From the NCBI GenBank assembly GCA_018195615.1, contig JAGTPG010000002.1:1922001-1986000 (forward strand): a DNA stretch of 64,000 nt, written 5' to 3'. Both the position numbers and the translations under genes were made by a program. This DNA is from Streptomyces tuirus (GTDB lineage Bacteria; Actinomycetota; Actinomycetes; Streptomycetales; Streptomycetaceae). This document shows positions 7,574 to 17,513 of this stretch, piece after piece; position 1 is the first letter of the stretch, and each line of letters starts with the position of its first letter. The notes under the pieces were generated by a model. That model was not told the origin of the DNA and searched no databases. It worked only from the letters and a program-made list of their open reading frames with translations.

Positions 7574-9339
7574 TTACAGGTACTGACCGGTGTTCGCCAC
7601 CGTGTCGATGGAGCGTCCGGTGTCCGCGCCCTGCTTTCCGGTGATGAGCGTACGGATGTACACGATCCGCTCGCCCTTCTTTCCGGAGATCCGGGCCCAG
7701 TCGTCCGGGTTGGTGGTGTTCGGCAGGTCCTCGTTCTCCTTGAACTCGTCCACGCAGGCCTGGAGGAGGTGGGAGACGCGGAGGCCCTTCTGGTTCTTCT
7801 CGAGGAAGTCCTTGATCGCCATCTTCTTGGCGCGGCCCACGATGTTCTCGATCATGGCGCCGGAATTGAAGTCCTTGAAGTAGAGGACTTCCTTGTCGCC
7901 GTTGGCGTAGGTGACCTCCAGGAAGCGGTTCTCCTCGGACTCGGCGTACATCTGTTCGACGGCCGTCTGGATCATGCTCTGGACCGTGGAGGCCTTGGAG
8001 CCGCCGTGCTCGGTGAGGTCGTCGCCGTGCAGCGGGAGGCGCTCGGTGAGGTACTTGCCGAAGATGTCCTTGGCCGCCTCGGCGTCCGGACGCTCGATCT
8101 TGATCTTCACGTCCAGCCGGCCGGGCCGCAGGATGGCGGGGTCGATCATGTCCTCACGGTTGGAGGCGCCGATCACGACCACGTTCTGCAGGCCCTCCAC
8201 ACCGTCGATCTCGGCGAGCAGCTGCGGGACGATGGTGTTCTCCACGTCCGAGCTGACACCGGAGCCACGGGTACGGAAGAGGGACTCCATCTCGTCGAAG
8301 AAGACGATGACGGGGGTGCCCTCGCTGGCCTTCTCACGGGCCCGCTGGAAGACGAGGCGGATCTGCCGCTCCGTCTCGCCGACGTACTTGTTCAGCAGCT
8401 CGGGGCCCTTGATGTTGAGGAAGAAGCTCTTGCCGGCGGCCTGGCCGGTCACCTCGGCGACCTTCTTGGCCAGCGAATTGGCCACGGCCTTGGCGATCAG
8501 GGTCTTACCGCATCCAGGAGGCCCGTACAGCAGGACGCCCTTCGGCGGCCGCAGTTCGTGCTCCTTGAACAGGTCCGGGTAGAGGTACGGGAGCTCGACG
8601 GCGTCCCGGATGGCCTCGATCTGGCCGCCGAGTCCACCGATCTGCTCGTAGCCGATGTCGGGGACCTCTTCGAGGACGAGCTCCTCGACCTCGCTCTTCG
8701 GGACGACCTCGTAGACGTATCCGGAGCGGGGCTCCAGGAGCAGGGCGTCGCCGGGGCGGATGGTGACGTCCAGCAGCGGCTCGGCGAGCCGCACCACCCG
8801 CTCCTCGTCGGTGTGCCCGAGCACCAGGGCCCGCTCGCCGTCCTCGAGGATCTCCTTCAGAGTCACGATGTCGCCGACGCTCTCGTACTCCATGGCCTCG
8901 ACCACGTTGAGAGCTTCGTTGAGCATCACTTCCTGGCCGCGCCGGAGCTCCTCGAGCTCGACGCTGGGGCTGACGTTCACCCTGAGCTTGCGGCCGCCGG
9001 TGAAGATGTCGGCGGTGCCGTCCTCGTTCGCCTGCAGGAAGACCCGAAGCCGGCCGGCGGCTGCGCGAGCCGGTCGACCTCCTCCTTGAGAGCCACGATC
9101 TGGTCCCGGGCCTCACGGAGCGTGTTGGCGAGTCGCTCGTTCTGTGCGGACACGCCGGCCAGATTGGTCTGCAGCTCGACGATCCGCTCTTCGAGAATCC
9201 TCGTGTGACGCGGAGAGTCGGCGAGCTTGCGTCGCAGGACGGCGATCTCCTGCTCAAGGTAGGCGATCTGCCCGGCCGGGTCGTCGGACCCGCGTCCCGG
9301 GCGGATGCCGCGGTTCATGTCGTCGTCGTGGGCTGCCAC
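7574..9339 (-). CDS. arc: Proteasome-activating AAA ATPase ARC/Mpa (one apparent single-base deletion)
   Basis: ARC recognises Pup through its coiled coil, unfolds the substrate and threads it into the 20S core. The N-terminus has the coiled coil (about residues 20-80, AYLEQEIAVLRRKLADS onward), then OB folds, then the AAA module with Walker A GPPGCGKT, Walker B VIVFFDEMES and SRH-type NREDMIDPAILRPGRLD. The C-terminus is NTGQYL, whose penultimate Tyr is the docking motif for the alpha ring. The frame breaks at 9043-9045; one G restores PAGFGVFLQANEDG in the first OB fold. I choose GTG 9339 (AAHDDDMNRG) because GGAGGAGG sits eight bases upstream. Restored length is 588 residues. An intrinsic terminator follows. 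Confidence 0.95.
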
Positions 9340-9368
9340 GGTCCTCACCTCCTCCAAGGGGAGCTGGA

Positions 9369-9522
9369 CGCTTCCAGACCCTACCTGGGCGGGTGTCGAT
9401 TGAAACCCCTAGATCACAAAGACGGTCGGGGTGTGTCCGATCTTCACCCTTGCGCTCTCCCTCACGCCAGGGGAATACCCAGCGAACATGATTGGAACCC
9501 AGCCGGAGGTAGGGTCGAAGCG
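9369..9522. promoter_or_regulatory. Divergent promoter region of arc and the ferredoxin gene
   Basis: The 246-base gap between the arc and ferredoxin starts holds two similar boxes in opposite directions: AGGTAGGGTCTGGAAGCG read on the minus strand at 9369-9386, and AGGTAGGGTCGAAGCG on the plus strand at 9507-9522. Each contains TAGGGT, a plausible -10. No convincing -35 accompanies either. Shared control of the two genes is only a suggestion. Confidence 0.4.
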
Positions 9523-9585
9523 TTCAACACCCGTCAGAGCTGGCCGGATTCCCGACCCGGCTCGACGTATGAAACGGCAGGAGAC

Positions 9586-9891
9586 ATGAGCGTGCAGCAG
9601 GAGGCCGGGGTCGAGGGCGAGGCGCTGGAGGTCTGGATCGACCAGGACCTGTGTACCGGCGACGGCATCTGCGCCCAGTACGCGCCCGAGGTGTTCGAGC
9701 TGGACATCGACGGTCTGGCCTATGTGAAGAGCGCCGACGACGAGTTGCTCCAGGACAAGGGTGCGACAACGCCCGTACCGCTGCCGGTACTCACGGACGT
9801 GATCGACTCCGCGAAGGAGTGTCCGGGCGAGTGCATCCACGTGCGTCGCGTTTCGGACAGGGCCGAGGTCTGCGGACCGGACGCGGAGTGA
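9586..9891 (+). CDS. Small ferredoxin, 3Fe-4S type
   Basis: This 101-residue acidic protein has the cluster motif DLCTGDGICAQYAPEVFEL early and KECPGECI late. Only three cysteines are placed like cluster ligands (CTGDGIC ... CP), which suggests a [3Fe-4S] ferredoxin of the kind that feeds cytochromes P450 in Streptomyces. No P450 or reductase lies nearby, so the partner is unknown. ATG 9586 follows GGCAGGAGAC, a good ribosome site. It is divergent from arc, and genes of this kind are recurrent neighbours of the proteasome locus in actinobacteria, as far as I recall. Confidence 0.85.
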   Translation: MSVQQEAGVEGEALEVWIDQDLCTGDGICAQYAPEVFELDIDGLAYVKSADDELLQDKGATTPVPLPVLTDVIDSAKECPGECIHVRRVSDRAEVCGPDAE

Positions 9892-9951
9892 CCAGTTCTC
9901 CACACTCCGTCACTACTGTCTGATATCTCACACACCGGTGCCGCACGGGTC

Positions 9952-10530
9952 TCACACGCTGCGGGCGCCGGACGGCGTGGAGCGGATGAACGCGCCGTTC
10001 TGCCAACGCCATTTCACGTCGCTCTTCACGTCGGGGCAGCAACGCGGCACGTCGGCCGACGAGTAGCCGAGGAGCGTGGCCGTGACGGCGCCGTCCCGTA
10101 CGGCGAAGTCGCTGACGTTGGTGCCCTGCTCGGGGTCGAGGAGGGTGGCCACCACGCGCGGCTTGCCGCCGTCGCCGTCCCGGGTGAGGACGTACACGCC
10201 GTCCGGCGGGGTGCCCATCGGGGAGTCGCAGTGGACCACGGCCACCGTCTCGGGCTTGCCGTCGCCGTCGAGGTCGCCGGATGCCTTCTTCTTCACCACG
10301 GCCCGCACCGGCCCGCACTCGATCGGGAACGTCACCCCGGCCGGGTCGGGTGCGGCGAGCTGCGCCGGAGCACTTCTGGTCTCGGGGCCGGCCGCCTGGG
10401 CCGCCGTGGCCGCGCCGGGCTGCAGGAAGGAGGAGAGGGCCACCACGCCGGCGACCGCGGTGGCGGTCGCGAGCCAGTGGATGGGGCGGGTGTGGGTGTG
10501 GGCGAGCTCCGGGACGGCGGAAGGCTGCAC
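9952..10530 (-). CDS. Secreted or membrane-anchored protein with an FG-GAP-like segment
   Basis: The 192-residue protein has one hydrophobic segment near the N-terminus (residues about 19-36, LATATAVAGVVALSSFL) followed by an Ala-rich stretch, which is a signal peptide or anchor. The exported part contains SGDLDGDGKPETVAVVHCDS, a calcium-binding FG-GAP-like loop, and CCPD near the end. No enzyme family is recognised. GTG 10530 is chosen because AGGAG lies ten bases upstream and the longer frame starts with no ribosome site. It converges on the ferredoxin gene and its own stop is 60 bases away. Confidence 0.75.
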   Translation of the reverse strand: MQPSAVPELAHTHTRPIHWLATATAVAGVVALSSFLQPGAATAAQAAGPETRSAPAQLAAPDPAGVTFPIECGPVRAVVKKKASGDLDGDGKPETVAVVHCDSPMGTPPDGVYVLTRDGDGGKPRVVATLLDPEQGTNVSDFAVRDGAVTATLLGYSSADVPRCCPDVKSDVKWRWQNGAFIRSTPSGARSV

Positions 10531-10785
10531 TAGGAGTGTCTCCTGAGGGCTGTGCCGGTGGTGGGGTGGCCAAGATGGTGCCACACGTCACACGGGGAGG
10601 GAACGGCGGGGTGTGTGCCTCCTGCGCCGGGGAAGTCAGAAGGGTTACGGTTCCTGCCGCTGTGTCAGCAGGCCCGTGCCGGCCCCGGCCACTCCTGTCT
10701 GTCGTCGCGCCGGGGAGGGCGGCCGCCGCGGGTTCGTGGCAGGTCAACGGCGCTGCGCGGTGGTTCACCCGGGGCGGTAACGGAA

Positions 10786-10837
10786 AGGCGCCGCGGCGGA
10801 GTTCCTGAGTGGGTCCGGGAACTCCGCCACGGCGCCT
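10786..10837 (-). terminator. Long hairpin after trmI, in the gap 10531-10864
   Basis: AGGCGCCGCGGCGGAGTTCC (10786-10805) pairs with 10818-10837, twenty base pairs with one mismatch and a 12-base loop. It lies 28 bases beyond the trmI stop and is its likely terminator. The rest of this 334-base gap is G/C-rich upstream sequence of the exported-protein gene, with no other feature I can support. Confidence 0.75.
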
Positions 10838-10864
10838 GTGCGTTGTGCTCGGTGACGGGCCGTC

Positions 10865-11766
10865 TCAGCGGCCGGTGCCGCCGTCGGCGTTGGGGCCGGC
10901 GTAGTCCTCGCCGTAGGCGCCCTTGGCGGGGCGGCGGCGTCGCATGGGCGGCTCGACGCCGTCGGCGAGGCGGCGGGCGGTGAGCAGGAAGCCGGTGTGG
11001 CCGATCATCCGGTGGTCCGGGCGGACGGCCAGGCCCTCGATGTGCCAGTTGCGGATCATCGTCTCCCAGGAGGTCGGCTCGTTGAAGCAGCCGATCTCGC
11101 GGATGGACTCGACGGTCCGGGCGAGCTGTGTGGTGGTCGCCACGTAGCAACACAGGATGCCGCCGGGGACCAGCGCCTTGGAGACGGCCTCCAGGCACTC
11201 CCAGGGGGCGAGCATGTCGAGGATGACGCGGTCCACGTCGGCGTCGGACAGATTGTCCTGGAGGTCGCCGACGGTGAGCTGCCAGGCGGGGTGCGGGCCG
11301 CCGAAATAGCGCTCCACGTTCGCCTGGGCGATCTCGGCGAAGTCCGCGCGGCGCTCGTAGCTGTGCAGCATGCCCTGGTCGCCGATGGCCCGCAGCAGGA
11401 AGCTGCTGAGCGAGCCGGAGCCGACGCCGGCCTCCACGACGCGGGCGCCGGGGAAGATGTCGGCGAAGGCGAGGATCTGCCCCGCGTCCTTGGGGTAGAC
11501 GACGGCTGCCCCGCGGGCATGGACAGGACGTAGTCGGGGAGCAGGGGGCGCAGCGCGAGGTAGGCGACGTTTCCGGTGGTGCGGACAACGCTGCCCTCGG
11601 GAGCACCGATCAGTTCGTCGTGCGGGAAGGAACCCTTGTGGGTGTGGAAGTTCTTCCCGGCCTCGAGCGTGAACGTGTAGTGGCGGCCCTTGGGGTCGGT
11701 CAGCTGTACCTGGTCCCCGACCTTGAAGGGCCCGCGCCTGCGGGCGGCACCGGTCGGTTCGGACAT
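10865..11766 (-). CDS. trmI: tRNA (adenine-58-N1)-methyltransferase TrmI (one apparent single-base deletion)
   Basis: TrmI makes m1A58 in the T loop of tRNAs with S-adenosylmethionine. The N-terminal beta domain starts RGPFKVGDQVQLTDPKGRHY; the Rossmann domain has VVEAGVGSGSLSSFLLRAIG as the SAM loop and DRVILDMLAPWE as the catalytic-strand motif, with the Asp typical of the family. The frame breaks at 11515-11517; one base restores SMPRGAAVVYPKDAGQI. Restored length is 300 residues. The gene commonly sits beside arc/mpa in actinobacteria (Rv2118c in M. tuberculosis). The start is ATG 11766; a 40-base gap separates it from the protease gene upstream. Confidence 0.92.
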
Positions 11767-11806
11767 GTGACCAGCCTACCGGTCCCCGGAGGGGGCTCCG
11801 ACCACT

Positions 11807-13860
11807 TCAGCTGGGCCTCGCCATCGCCTTCACGAAGGCTCGCTCCACGTCGGCCGCGGAGAGTACGCCGTAGATCTCGCCCGTCTCCTCGACCACCAGG
11901 TACTCGGTGGCGGGGGTCGCCCGGAGGGCGTCGAGGAGTTCCTCGCCCGACAGCTCCGCGGAGACGCGCATGCCGTCGGTCAGTTCCTGGGCGAGGCCGC
12001 TGACGGCGACCCAGGGGCGGCGGTGTTCGGGTACGCCGACGATGGCGGCCTCGCGGACGAGGGAGACGGGGTTGCCGTTGGCGTCGACGACGACCAGGGC
12101 GCGGGCGCCGGCGGCGTTGGCGCGGCGCAGGGCCTCCGAGAGGGGGGTGTCGGTCTCGACGGGGACCGCGCGGCGGGTGAGCGCACGAGCGCGCAGTTCG
12201 GGAAGGTGCTCGCGCAGGCGGGCCATGCGCAGGCTGTTGCCGGCGCCGGTCCAGATGATCGCGGCGAGGATGGCGGCGAGCAGGGCGTCGAGGACGGTGT
12301 CCATGCCGACGTTGTCCACGGCGTCGGTGCCGAGGGCGCCGGACTGGGTGAGCAGGGGCAGGCCGATCAGCACGGAGACGGCGAGGGCGCGGCCGACCCA
12401 GGCGGCGGCGATGGTGCCGCTCATCGGCTTGCCGGTGATCTTCCAGACGACGGCACGGAGCATGCGGCCGCCGTCGAGGGGCAGGCCGGGCAGCAGGTTG
12501 AAGGCGGCCACGATGAGGTTGGAGATCATCAGGCCGGCGAGCAGGACGCCCGGGACGGTGCCGGGTTCCACGGTCTGCATGGCGGCGTAGAAGACACCGG
12601 CCAGGACGAGGGAGAGCAGCGGGCCGACGAAGGCGAGCACGAACTCCCGGCCGGGGGTCTCGGCCTCCTTCTCGATCTCGGAGACGCCGCCGAAGAACTG
12701 GAGCTGGATGCGGCGGACCGGGAGCTTGAAGCGGAGGGCGGCGACCGTGTGGGCCAGTTCGTGGACGAGGACGGAGGCGTAGAAGGCGATCGCGAAGAAC
12801 AGGGAGACCAGGTAGCGGGCGCCACCGAGCTCGGGCAGCACGCGCTCCAGCTGCCCGCCGAACACCCAGGTGATCAGCGCGGCGACGAGGAACCAGCTGG
12901 GCGCGACGTACACGGGCACACCGAACGGCCGCCCCATCAGCAGCCCTCCTCGCGGCTCCGGGCGCTGAGGGGCGGGGCCCTTGCCGTCGACGGAGTGAGC
13001 GAGGGTGCGGTCGCCGGGGGCGGGGGCCGCGTGCCGGTCCTTCGCATCGGGCGCGGAGGCGGGGCCGCGTGCGGATGGTCCGCGTGGGTCTCGGCGGGCG
13101 TGGGGGCCTCGGGCCGATCGCTCGCGGCGGGCTCGGCGGGCGTGGAGGCCGATGGCCGACCCTTCACATCGGGCTCGGCGGACGAGGAAGCCGGGGCCCG
13201 ATCGCTTGCAGCAGGCGTGGGGGCCGGGGGCCGATGGTTCGCGTCGGGTGCGGTCGGGGTGGAGGCCCGGTCGGGTGCTGACTCGGGGTTCGCGGTCGGA
13301 GTCGGAGCAGCGGGGCGCGCGGTGTCGGGGTCCGGGCCGGGAGTCGGCTCGGGGTGCTCGGGCTGGGGCACTGGCCGCTCCGGCCTGCCGGGGCGGTCGG
13401 GTCCGGCGGCGGGCCGCCCGTCGGGCGCCGCGTCGGCCCGCTCGGCCGCCGGGGTGCCGGCCCTGTCGGCCGCCGGGGTGCCGGCCCTGCCGGGGCCGTC
13501 GGCCACCGGACTGTCGGCCCTGCCGGGACTGTCGGCCCTGCCGGGACTGTCGGCCCTGCCGGGACTGTCGGCCGCCGGGGTGTCAGCCCTGCCGGGGCCG
13601 TCGGGCGCCGAGGTGGCGGCAGTGGCGGGTCCGCCGGGGCTGCCCACGCCGCTGGTGTTCTCGGCGGTCCCGGGCGGCGGTGGTGCCGGAGGGGTCGTCC
13701 CGGGGGTGTCGTCGTGCTGGTCCGAGGGGAACCGCCGCTCGTCCGTGGGCTGTTCGTCGGCGGGAGTCGGGTCGGTGGCCCGGGCCGGAGGCCCTGCGTG
13801 GCGCTCGGCCGACTCGTCGTTGCCGGACCGCGGCTGCCCGCGCCCGCCGCTCTCGTCCAC
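11807..13860 (-). CDS. Site-2 protease family metalloprotease with CBS domains and a long disordered N-terminal extension
   Basis: Residues after Met at 12937 form an M50 intramembrane protease: SVLVHELAHTVAA has the HExxH zinc site, LPGLPLDGGRML has the third ligand Asp, and several transmembrane segments surround them. Two CBS domains end the protein (TPLSEALRRANAAGARALVV and ATEYLVVEETGEIYGVLSAA). Upstream of that Met the frame stays open and reads GPAPQRPEPRGGLL into the protease. Further up, G/C-ending codons favour another frame beginning at GTG 13860 (after AGGGGA), and one extra C near 13056 joins the two. The result is about 684 residues with roughly 300 Pro/Ala/Asp-rich residues first, including PGRADS repeats. 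The alternative is a 376-residue protein from ATG 12937, which also has an AGGAGG-like site. Its substrate is unknown; Rip3-like proteases cleave anti-sigma factors. Confidence 0.8.
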
Positions 13861-14045
13861 CGGTGTCCCCTCGTTCGCAGCGTCTCCCGCTCCTGCCGGA
13901 CGGGAGGTTCTCGAGTCGATGGTATGCGTCCGTCGAGGTGCGTTCCGCCCCGGCACCCCTGTGGTTGACTCCCTCCCGTCCCCCGCCCCCCCGGGGCGCG
14001 ACCGCGGCTGGGTCACTGTCAGTGGCGGCCCGTATGGTCTGGAGC

Positions 14046-15068
14046 ATGGAGACGAGCACCGAGGGCGCGGCGCAGCCCGACAGCAACCCGGCCGCGGCGG
14101 CGGATCCGCCGGTCCCGGCCGGGCCCGCGGAGGCGACCGTGGACGCGGCAGTGGACGCGGCCGTGAAGACGGCCATGGAGACGGCCACCGAGAGCGAGTC
14201 CACCGCCATACCGCCCGCCTCGCTGTCCCCCTCACGTGCCAGTGACTTCATGCAGTGCCCGCTGCTCTACCGCTTCCGGGTCATCGACCGGCTCCCGGAG
14301 AAGCCGAGCGAAGCGGCGACGAGGGGCACGCTGGTGCACGCGGTCCTGGAGCGCCTCTTCGACGCCCCGGCGGCGGAGCGCACGGCGCCCCGGGCGAAGT
14401 CGCTGATCCCGGGCCAGTGGGACCGGCTGCGCGAGACGCGGCCGGAGGTCGTGGAGCTGTTCGCCGACGGCCCCGAGGGCGAGCGGCTGGCGCGCTGGCT
14501 GGGCGAGGCGGAGCAACTCGTCGAGCGCTGGTTCACCCTGGAGGACCCCAGCCGGCTGGAGCCGGCCGAGCGGGAGCTGTTCGTCGAGGCGGAGCTGGAG
14601 TCCGGCCTGCGGCTGCGCGGGATCATCGACCGGGTCGACGTGGCGCCCACGGGTGAGGTCCGGATCGTCGACTACAAGACCGGGAAGGCACCCAGGCCCG
14701 AGTACTCCGAGGGTGCCCTGTTCCAGATGAAGTTCTACGCCCTCGTCGTGTGGCGGCTGAAGCACGTCGTGCCGCGGCGGCTCCAGCTGGTCTATCTCGG
14801 CAGCGGTGAGGTGCTGACGTACGACCCCGTCCTCGCCGACCTGGAGCGGGTCGAGCGCAAGCTGCTGGCGCTGTGGGAGGCGATCCGGCGGGCGACCGAG
14901 TCGGGGATCTGGCGGCCCCGCCCCACGAAGCTGTGCGGCTGGTGCGACCACCAGGCCCACTGCCCGGAGTTCGGCGGCACTCCCCCGCCGTATCCGTTGC
15001 CGGTGGCACCCCGCGAGGAACAGCCGCCGCCGGGGCGAGCGGCGGAGCACGCCGGTGAGGGCGGCTGA
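14046..15068 (+). CDS. RecB-family (PD-(D/E)XK) nuclease-like protein
   Basis: The 340-residue protein has SPSRASDFMQCPLLYRFRVI, the Cys-containing start of a Cas4/AddB-type nuclease, then LRGIIDRVDVAP with GEVRIVDYKTGK, which supplies the D...(D)xK active site. It ends with KLCGWCDHQAHCPEF, giving the remaining three cysteines for a 4Fe-4S cluster. Thus it is a stand-alone iron-sulphur RecB nuclease domain of about 250 residues after an acidic Ala-rich leader. The leader is low-complexity and a later start is possible. It is divergent from the protease gene. The proteasome neighbourhood of actinobacteria commonly has such a gene; its DNA-repair role is inferred. Confidence 0.85.
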   Translation: METSTEGAAQPDSNPAAAADPPVPAGPAEATVDAAVDAAVKTAMETATESESTAIPPASLSPSRASDFMQCPLLYRFRVIDRLPEKPSEAATRGTLVHAVLERLFDAPAAERTAPRAKSLIPGQWDRLRETRPEVVELFADGPEGERLARWLGEAEQLVERWFTLEDPSRLEPAERELFVEAELESGLRLRGIIDRVDVAPTGEVRIVDYKTGKAPRPEYSEGALFQMKFYALVVWRLKHVVPRRLQLVYLGSGEVLTYDPVLADLERVERKLLALWEAIRRATESGIWRPRPTKLCGWCDHQAHCPEFGGTPPPYPLPVAPREEQPPPGRAAEHAGEGG

Positions 15069-15122
15069 GTCCGGCGGCCCCCCGCAGGGCAGAATGGGGC
15101 CGGACTAGCGAAGGAGACTTAC

Positions 15123-15794
15123 GTGGCCATCCGCGTCCTACTGGTCGACGACCAGCCCCTGCTCCGTACGGGCTTCCGGATGATCCTGGAGGCCGAGCAG
15201 GACATCGCGGTCGTCGGCGAGGCCGGAGACGGCCTCCAGGCGCTCGACCAGGTGCGGGCCCTGCAGCCCGACGTGGTCCTGATGGACATCCGCATGCCGC
15301 GGATGGACGGTGTGGAGGCGACCCGGCAGATCACCGGCCCCGGGCGGGACGGCCCGGCGAAGGTCCTGGTGCTGACCACCTTCGACCTCGACGAGTACGT
15401 GGTGGAGGCCCTGCGCGCCGGCGCCAGCGGCTTCCTGCTGAAGGACGCCCCGGCCAACGAGCTGGTGCAGGCGATCCGGGTCGTGGCCGCGGGCGAGGCG
15501 ATGCTCGCGCCGAGCATCACGCGCCGGCTGCTCGACAAGTACGCCACGCATCTGCCGTCCGGTGACGAGCCGGTCCCGGACACGCTGCACACGCTCACCG
15601 ACCGCGAGGTCGAGGTGCTGAAGCTGGTGGCGCGGGGGCTGTCCAACGCCGAGATCGCAGCCGACCTGTTCGTCAGCGAGACCACCGTCAAGACGCACGT
15701 CGGGCATGTGCTCACCAAGCTGGGCCTGCGTGACCGGGTGCAGGCGGCGGTGTACGCGTACGAGAGCGGTCTGGTGCGCCCCGGAGCGCAGTAG
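15123..15794 (+). CDS. NarL/LuxR-type response regulator, orphan
   Basis: The 223-residue protein has a receiver domain with DD at 9-10, the phospho-acceptor Asp55 in VVLMDIRMPRMDG, and Lys in GFLLKDAP. The C-terminal LuxR helix-turn-helix reads LTDREVEVLKLVARGLSNAE and VSETTVKTHVGHVLTKLGL. All phosphorylation residues are present. No histidine kinase gene flanks it, so the partner must be elsewhere. GTG 15123 follows AAGGAGACTTAC. The 54-base gap from the nuclease gene suggests possible read-through. It ends at a strong hairpin shared with the convergent gene. Confidence 0.9.
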   Translation: MAIRVLLVDDQPLLRTGFRMILEAEQDIAVVGEAGDGLQALDQVRALQPDVVLMDIRMPRMDGVEATRQITGPGRDGPAKVLVLTTFDLDEYVVEALRAGASGFLLKDAPANELVQAIRVVAAGEAMLAPSITRRLLDKYATHLPSGDEPVPDTLHTLTDREVEVLKLVARGLSNAEIAADLFVSETTVKTHVGHVLTKLGLRDRVQAAVYAYESGLVRPGAQ

Positions 15795-15817
15795 GCGGCG
15801 CACGTGCCCCCGTACGA

Positions 15818-15852
15818 CGAGGCCGCCCCCTGCCGAGCGGAGGGCGGCCTCG
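15818..15852. terminator. Bidirectional hairpin terminator
   Basis: CGAGGCCGCCC (15818-15828) and GGGCGGCCTCG (15842-15852) form a perfect 11-base stem with a 13-base loop. It lies between two convergent stops, 24 bases from one and 14 from the other, so it probably ends both transcripts. Confidence 0.8.
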
Positions 15853-15865
15853 TCACACGTTGGCG

Positions 15866-17449
15866 TCAGGCGTCCTTGCTCAGCTCCCAGAAGCGGAACA
15901 CGGTCGACGCGTCGAGGCAGTACTCCAGGCCGTAGACGCCGTCGCGGACCACCGCGTACTGCTTGGCCTGCCACACCGGCAGGACGGGCAGCTCGTCGGC
16001 GACGATGTCCTGGAGCTCGCCGAACTCCTTGTCGGTGGAGGCGCGGTTGGTCAGGGCGGCGGTGCGCGGGATGAGCGTGCCCGTGATGGTGCCGTTGTCG
16101 TAGTTGTTGCTCAGCACGTTGCCCTTGCCGAAGAAGGGAGCCGTGAAGTTGTCGGCGTCCGGGTAGTCGGGCACCCAGCCCTTCACGTAGACGCCGTACT
16201 TGCCGGCGGCGATGTCCTTCTCGTACTGGCCGAAGGGGACGGACTTGACGTCGGCGTCGAACAGGCCGCTGGCGTTGAGCTGGGCGGCGATGGCGTTCAA
16301 CTCCTGGTCCGTGGCCGGGCCGTAGCGGGACGGGGTCGACCAGAGGGTCAGCTTCACCTTGCCGTTGATGCCGTCGGCGCGCAGCGCGGCCTCCGCCTTG
16401 GACTTGGACGGGCGGGCGCCGTAGGTGTCGAAGAAGGCCGTGTTGTGACCCGCGATACCGGCCGGGATGATCGAGTACAGCGGGGTCGCGGTGCCCTGGT
16501 AGACGTCCCTGATGAGGGCCTCGCGGTCGAGCAGGTGGGCGATGGCCTTGCGCACGCCGAGCTTTCCGGCGACCGGGTCGTCCATGTTGAACACCAGGTG
16601 CTGGACCTCGGCGCTGCTGCCCTCGACTACCTCGGTGCCGGTGCCGTCGTCGGCCTTCTCCATGTCCGCGATGTCGCCGGCGGTGAGACCGCGGTAGGCG
16701 ATGTCGACGTCCCCGTTCTGGATGGCCTGCTTCAGGGCGGTCTGGTCGCCGTCGAAGAACTTGAGCGTCACGCCGGTGTTGTTCACCTTGGCGGTGCCCT
16801 TGTAGTTCTCGTTGACGGAGAAGACGGCCTGGCCGTCGTCGAACGAGTCGAGCTTGTAGGGGCCGGATCCGACGGCCTGGCCGTCCTTGCGCAGCTTGCC
16901 CGCGTCGTACTCGTTGTGGTCGACGATGGAGCCGGCGCCGGAGGCGATCTTGCTCGGGAAGGTGGCGTCGGACGTGTTGAGGTGGAAGACGACCGTCTTC
17001 TCGTCCGGGGCCTCGACCTCGTCCAGCGTGGGGAACATGATCGCGGGCCCGTCGGGGTCGTTGATCTTCAGCATCCGGTCGAAGGAGAACTTGACGTCCT
17101 CGGAGGTGAGGGCGTCACCGTTGCTGAACTTGAGGCCGTCCTTCAGCGTGCACCGGTAGACCGAGGTCTGCGTGTCCGTGAAGGCGCAGCTCTCGGCGGC
17201 CTCCGGCTGGGGCTCCGTGGCGCCCTTGGGGAAGCTGAGCAGCGACTGGAAGACGTTGTTGAACAACAGCCAGGAGCCGGGGTCGTAGCCGGAGGCCGGG
17301 TCCGTGGCCAGGACGTCGTCGGACATCCCCACCACCACGTTGGAGCCGTCCCCCGAGGAGTCACCGGTCTCCGAGCCGCAGCCGGTCAGCAGGCCGGAGG
17401 CGAGCCCCGCCACGATGGGCAGGACCGGCCACTGGTTGCGTATGTTCAC
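15866..17449 (-). CDS. ABC transporter substrate-binding lipoprotein, peptide (DppA/OppA) family
   Basis: The 527-residue protein starts at GTG 17449 and has a lipoprotein signal ending LLTGC, with Cys24 as the lipid-modified residue. The body is family 5 extracellular solute-binding: YRCTLKDGLKFSNGDALTSE, AVGSGPYKLDSFDDG, KAIAHLLDREALI and KGWVPDYPDADNFTAPFF. Such proteins deliver peptides, nickel or opines to an ABC importer. No permease or ATPase gene is within reach, so it either uses a distant transporter or acts as a receptor. It is a tandem paralogue of the next gene upstream, 107 bases away. No frameshift is seen. The ligand cannot be predicted. Confidence 0.9.
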   Translation of the reverse strand: MNIRNQWPVLPIVAGLASGLLTGCGSETGDSSGDGSNVVVGMSDDVLATDPASGYDPGSWLLFNNVFQSLLSFPKGATEPQPEAAESCAFTDTQTSVYRCTLKDGLKFSNGDALTSEDVKFSFDRMLKINDPDGPAIMFPTLDEVEAPDEKTVVFHLNTSDATFPSKIASGAGSIVDHNEYDAGKLRKDGQAVGSGPYKLDSFDDGQAVFSVNENYKGTAKVNNTGVTLKFFDGDQTALKQAIQNGDVDIAYRGLTAGDIADMEKADDGTGTEVVEGSSAEVQHLVFNMDDPVAGKLGVRKAIAHLLDREALIRDVYQGTATPLYSIIPAGIAGHNTAFFDTYGARPSKSKAEAALRADGINGKVKLTLWSTPSRYGPATDQELNAIAAQLNASGLFDADVKSVPFGQYEKDIAAGKYGVYVKGWVPDYPDADNFTAPFFGKGNVLSNNYDNGTITGTLIPRTAALTNRASTDKEFGELQDIVADELPVLPVWQAKQYAVVRDGVYGLEYCLDASTVFRFWELSKDA

Positions 17450-17513
17450 GTGTGTGCCTTGTCGTCGGTTCTCGAGAACACCCGGAGCATGTCCCTGGCT
17501 CCGGGGCACGGTC

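Noticed and set aside
10531..10785. Small gene in the gap upstream of the exported-protein gene
   Set aside because: Open frames exist but have poor codon use, no ribosome site and no conserved motif.
12937..14235. Separate Pro/Ala-rich gene on the minus strand before the protease
   Set aside because: The part from 13860 down joins the protease frame if one C is added, and the part above 13860 has no ribosome site; I treat it as the protease extension.
12023..14245. Long plus-strand open frame opposite the site-2 protease gene
   Set aside because: The protease motifs and codon bias lie on the minus strand. The plus frame is repetitive Gly/Ala/Asp with no known domain.
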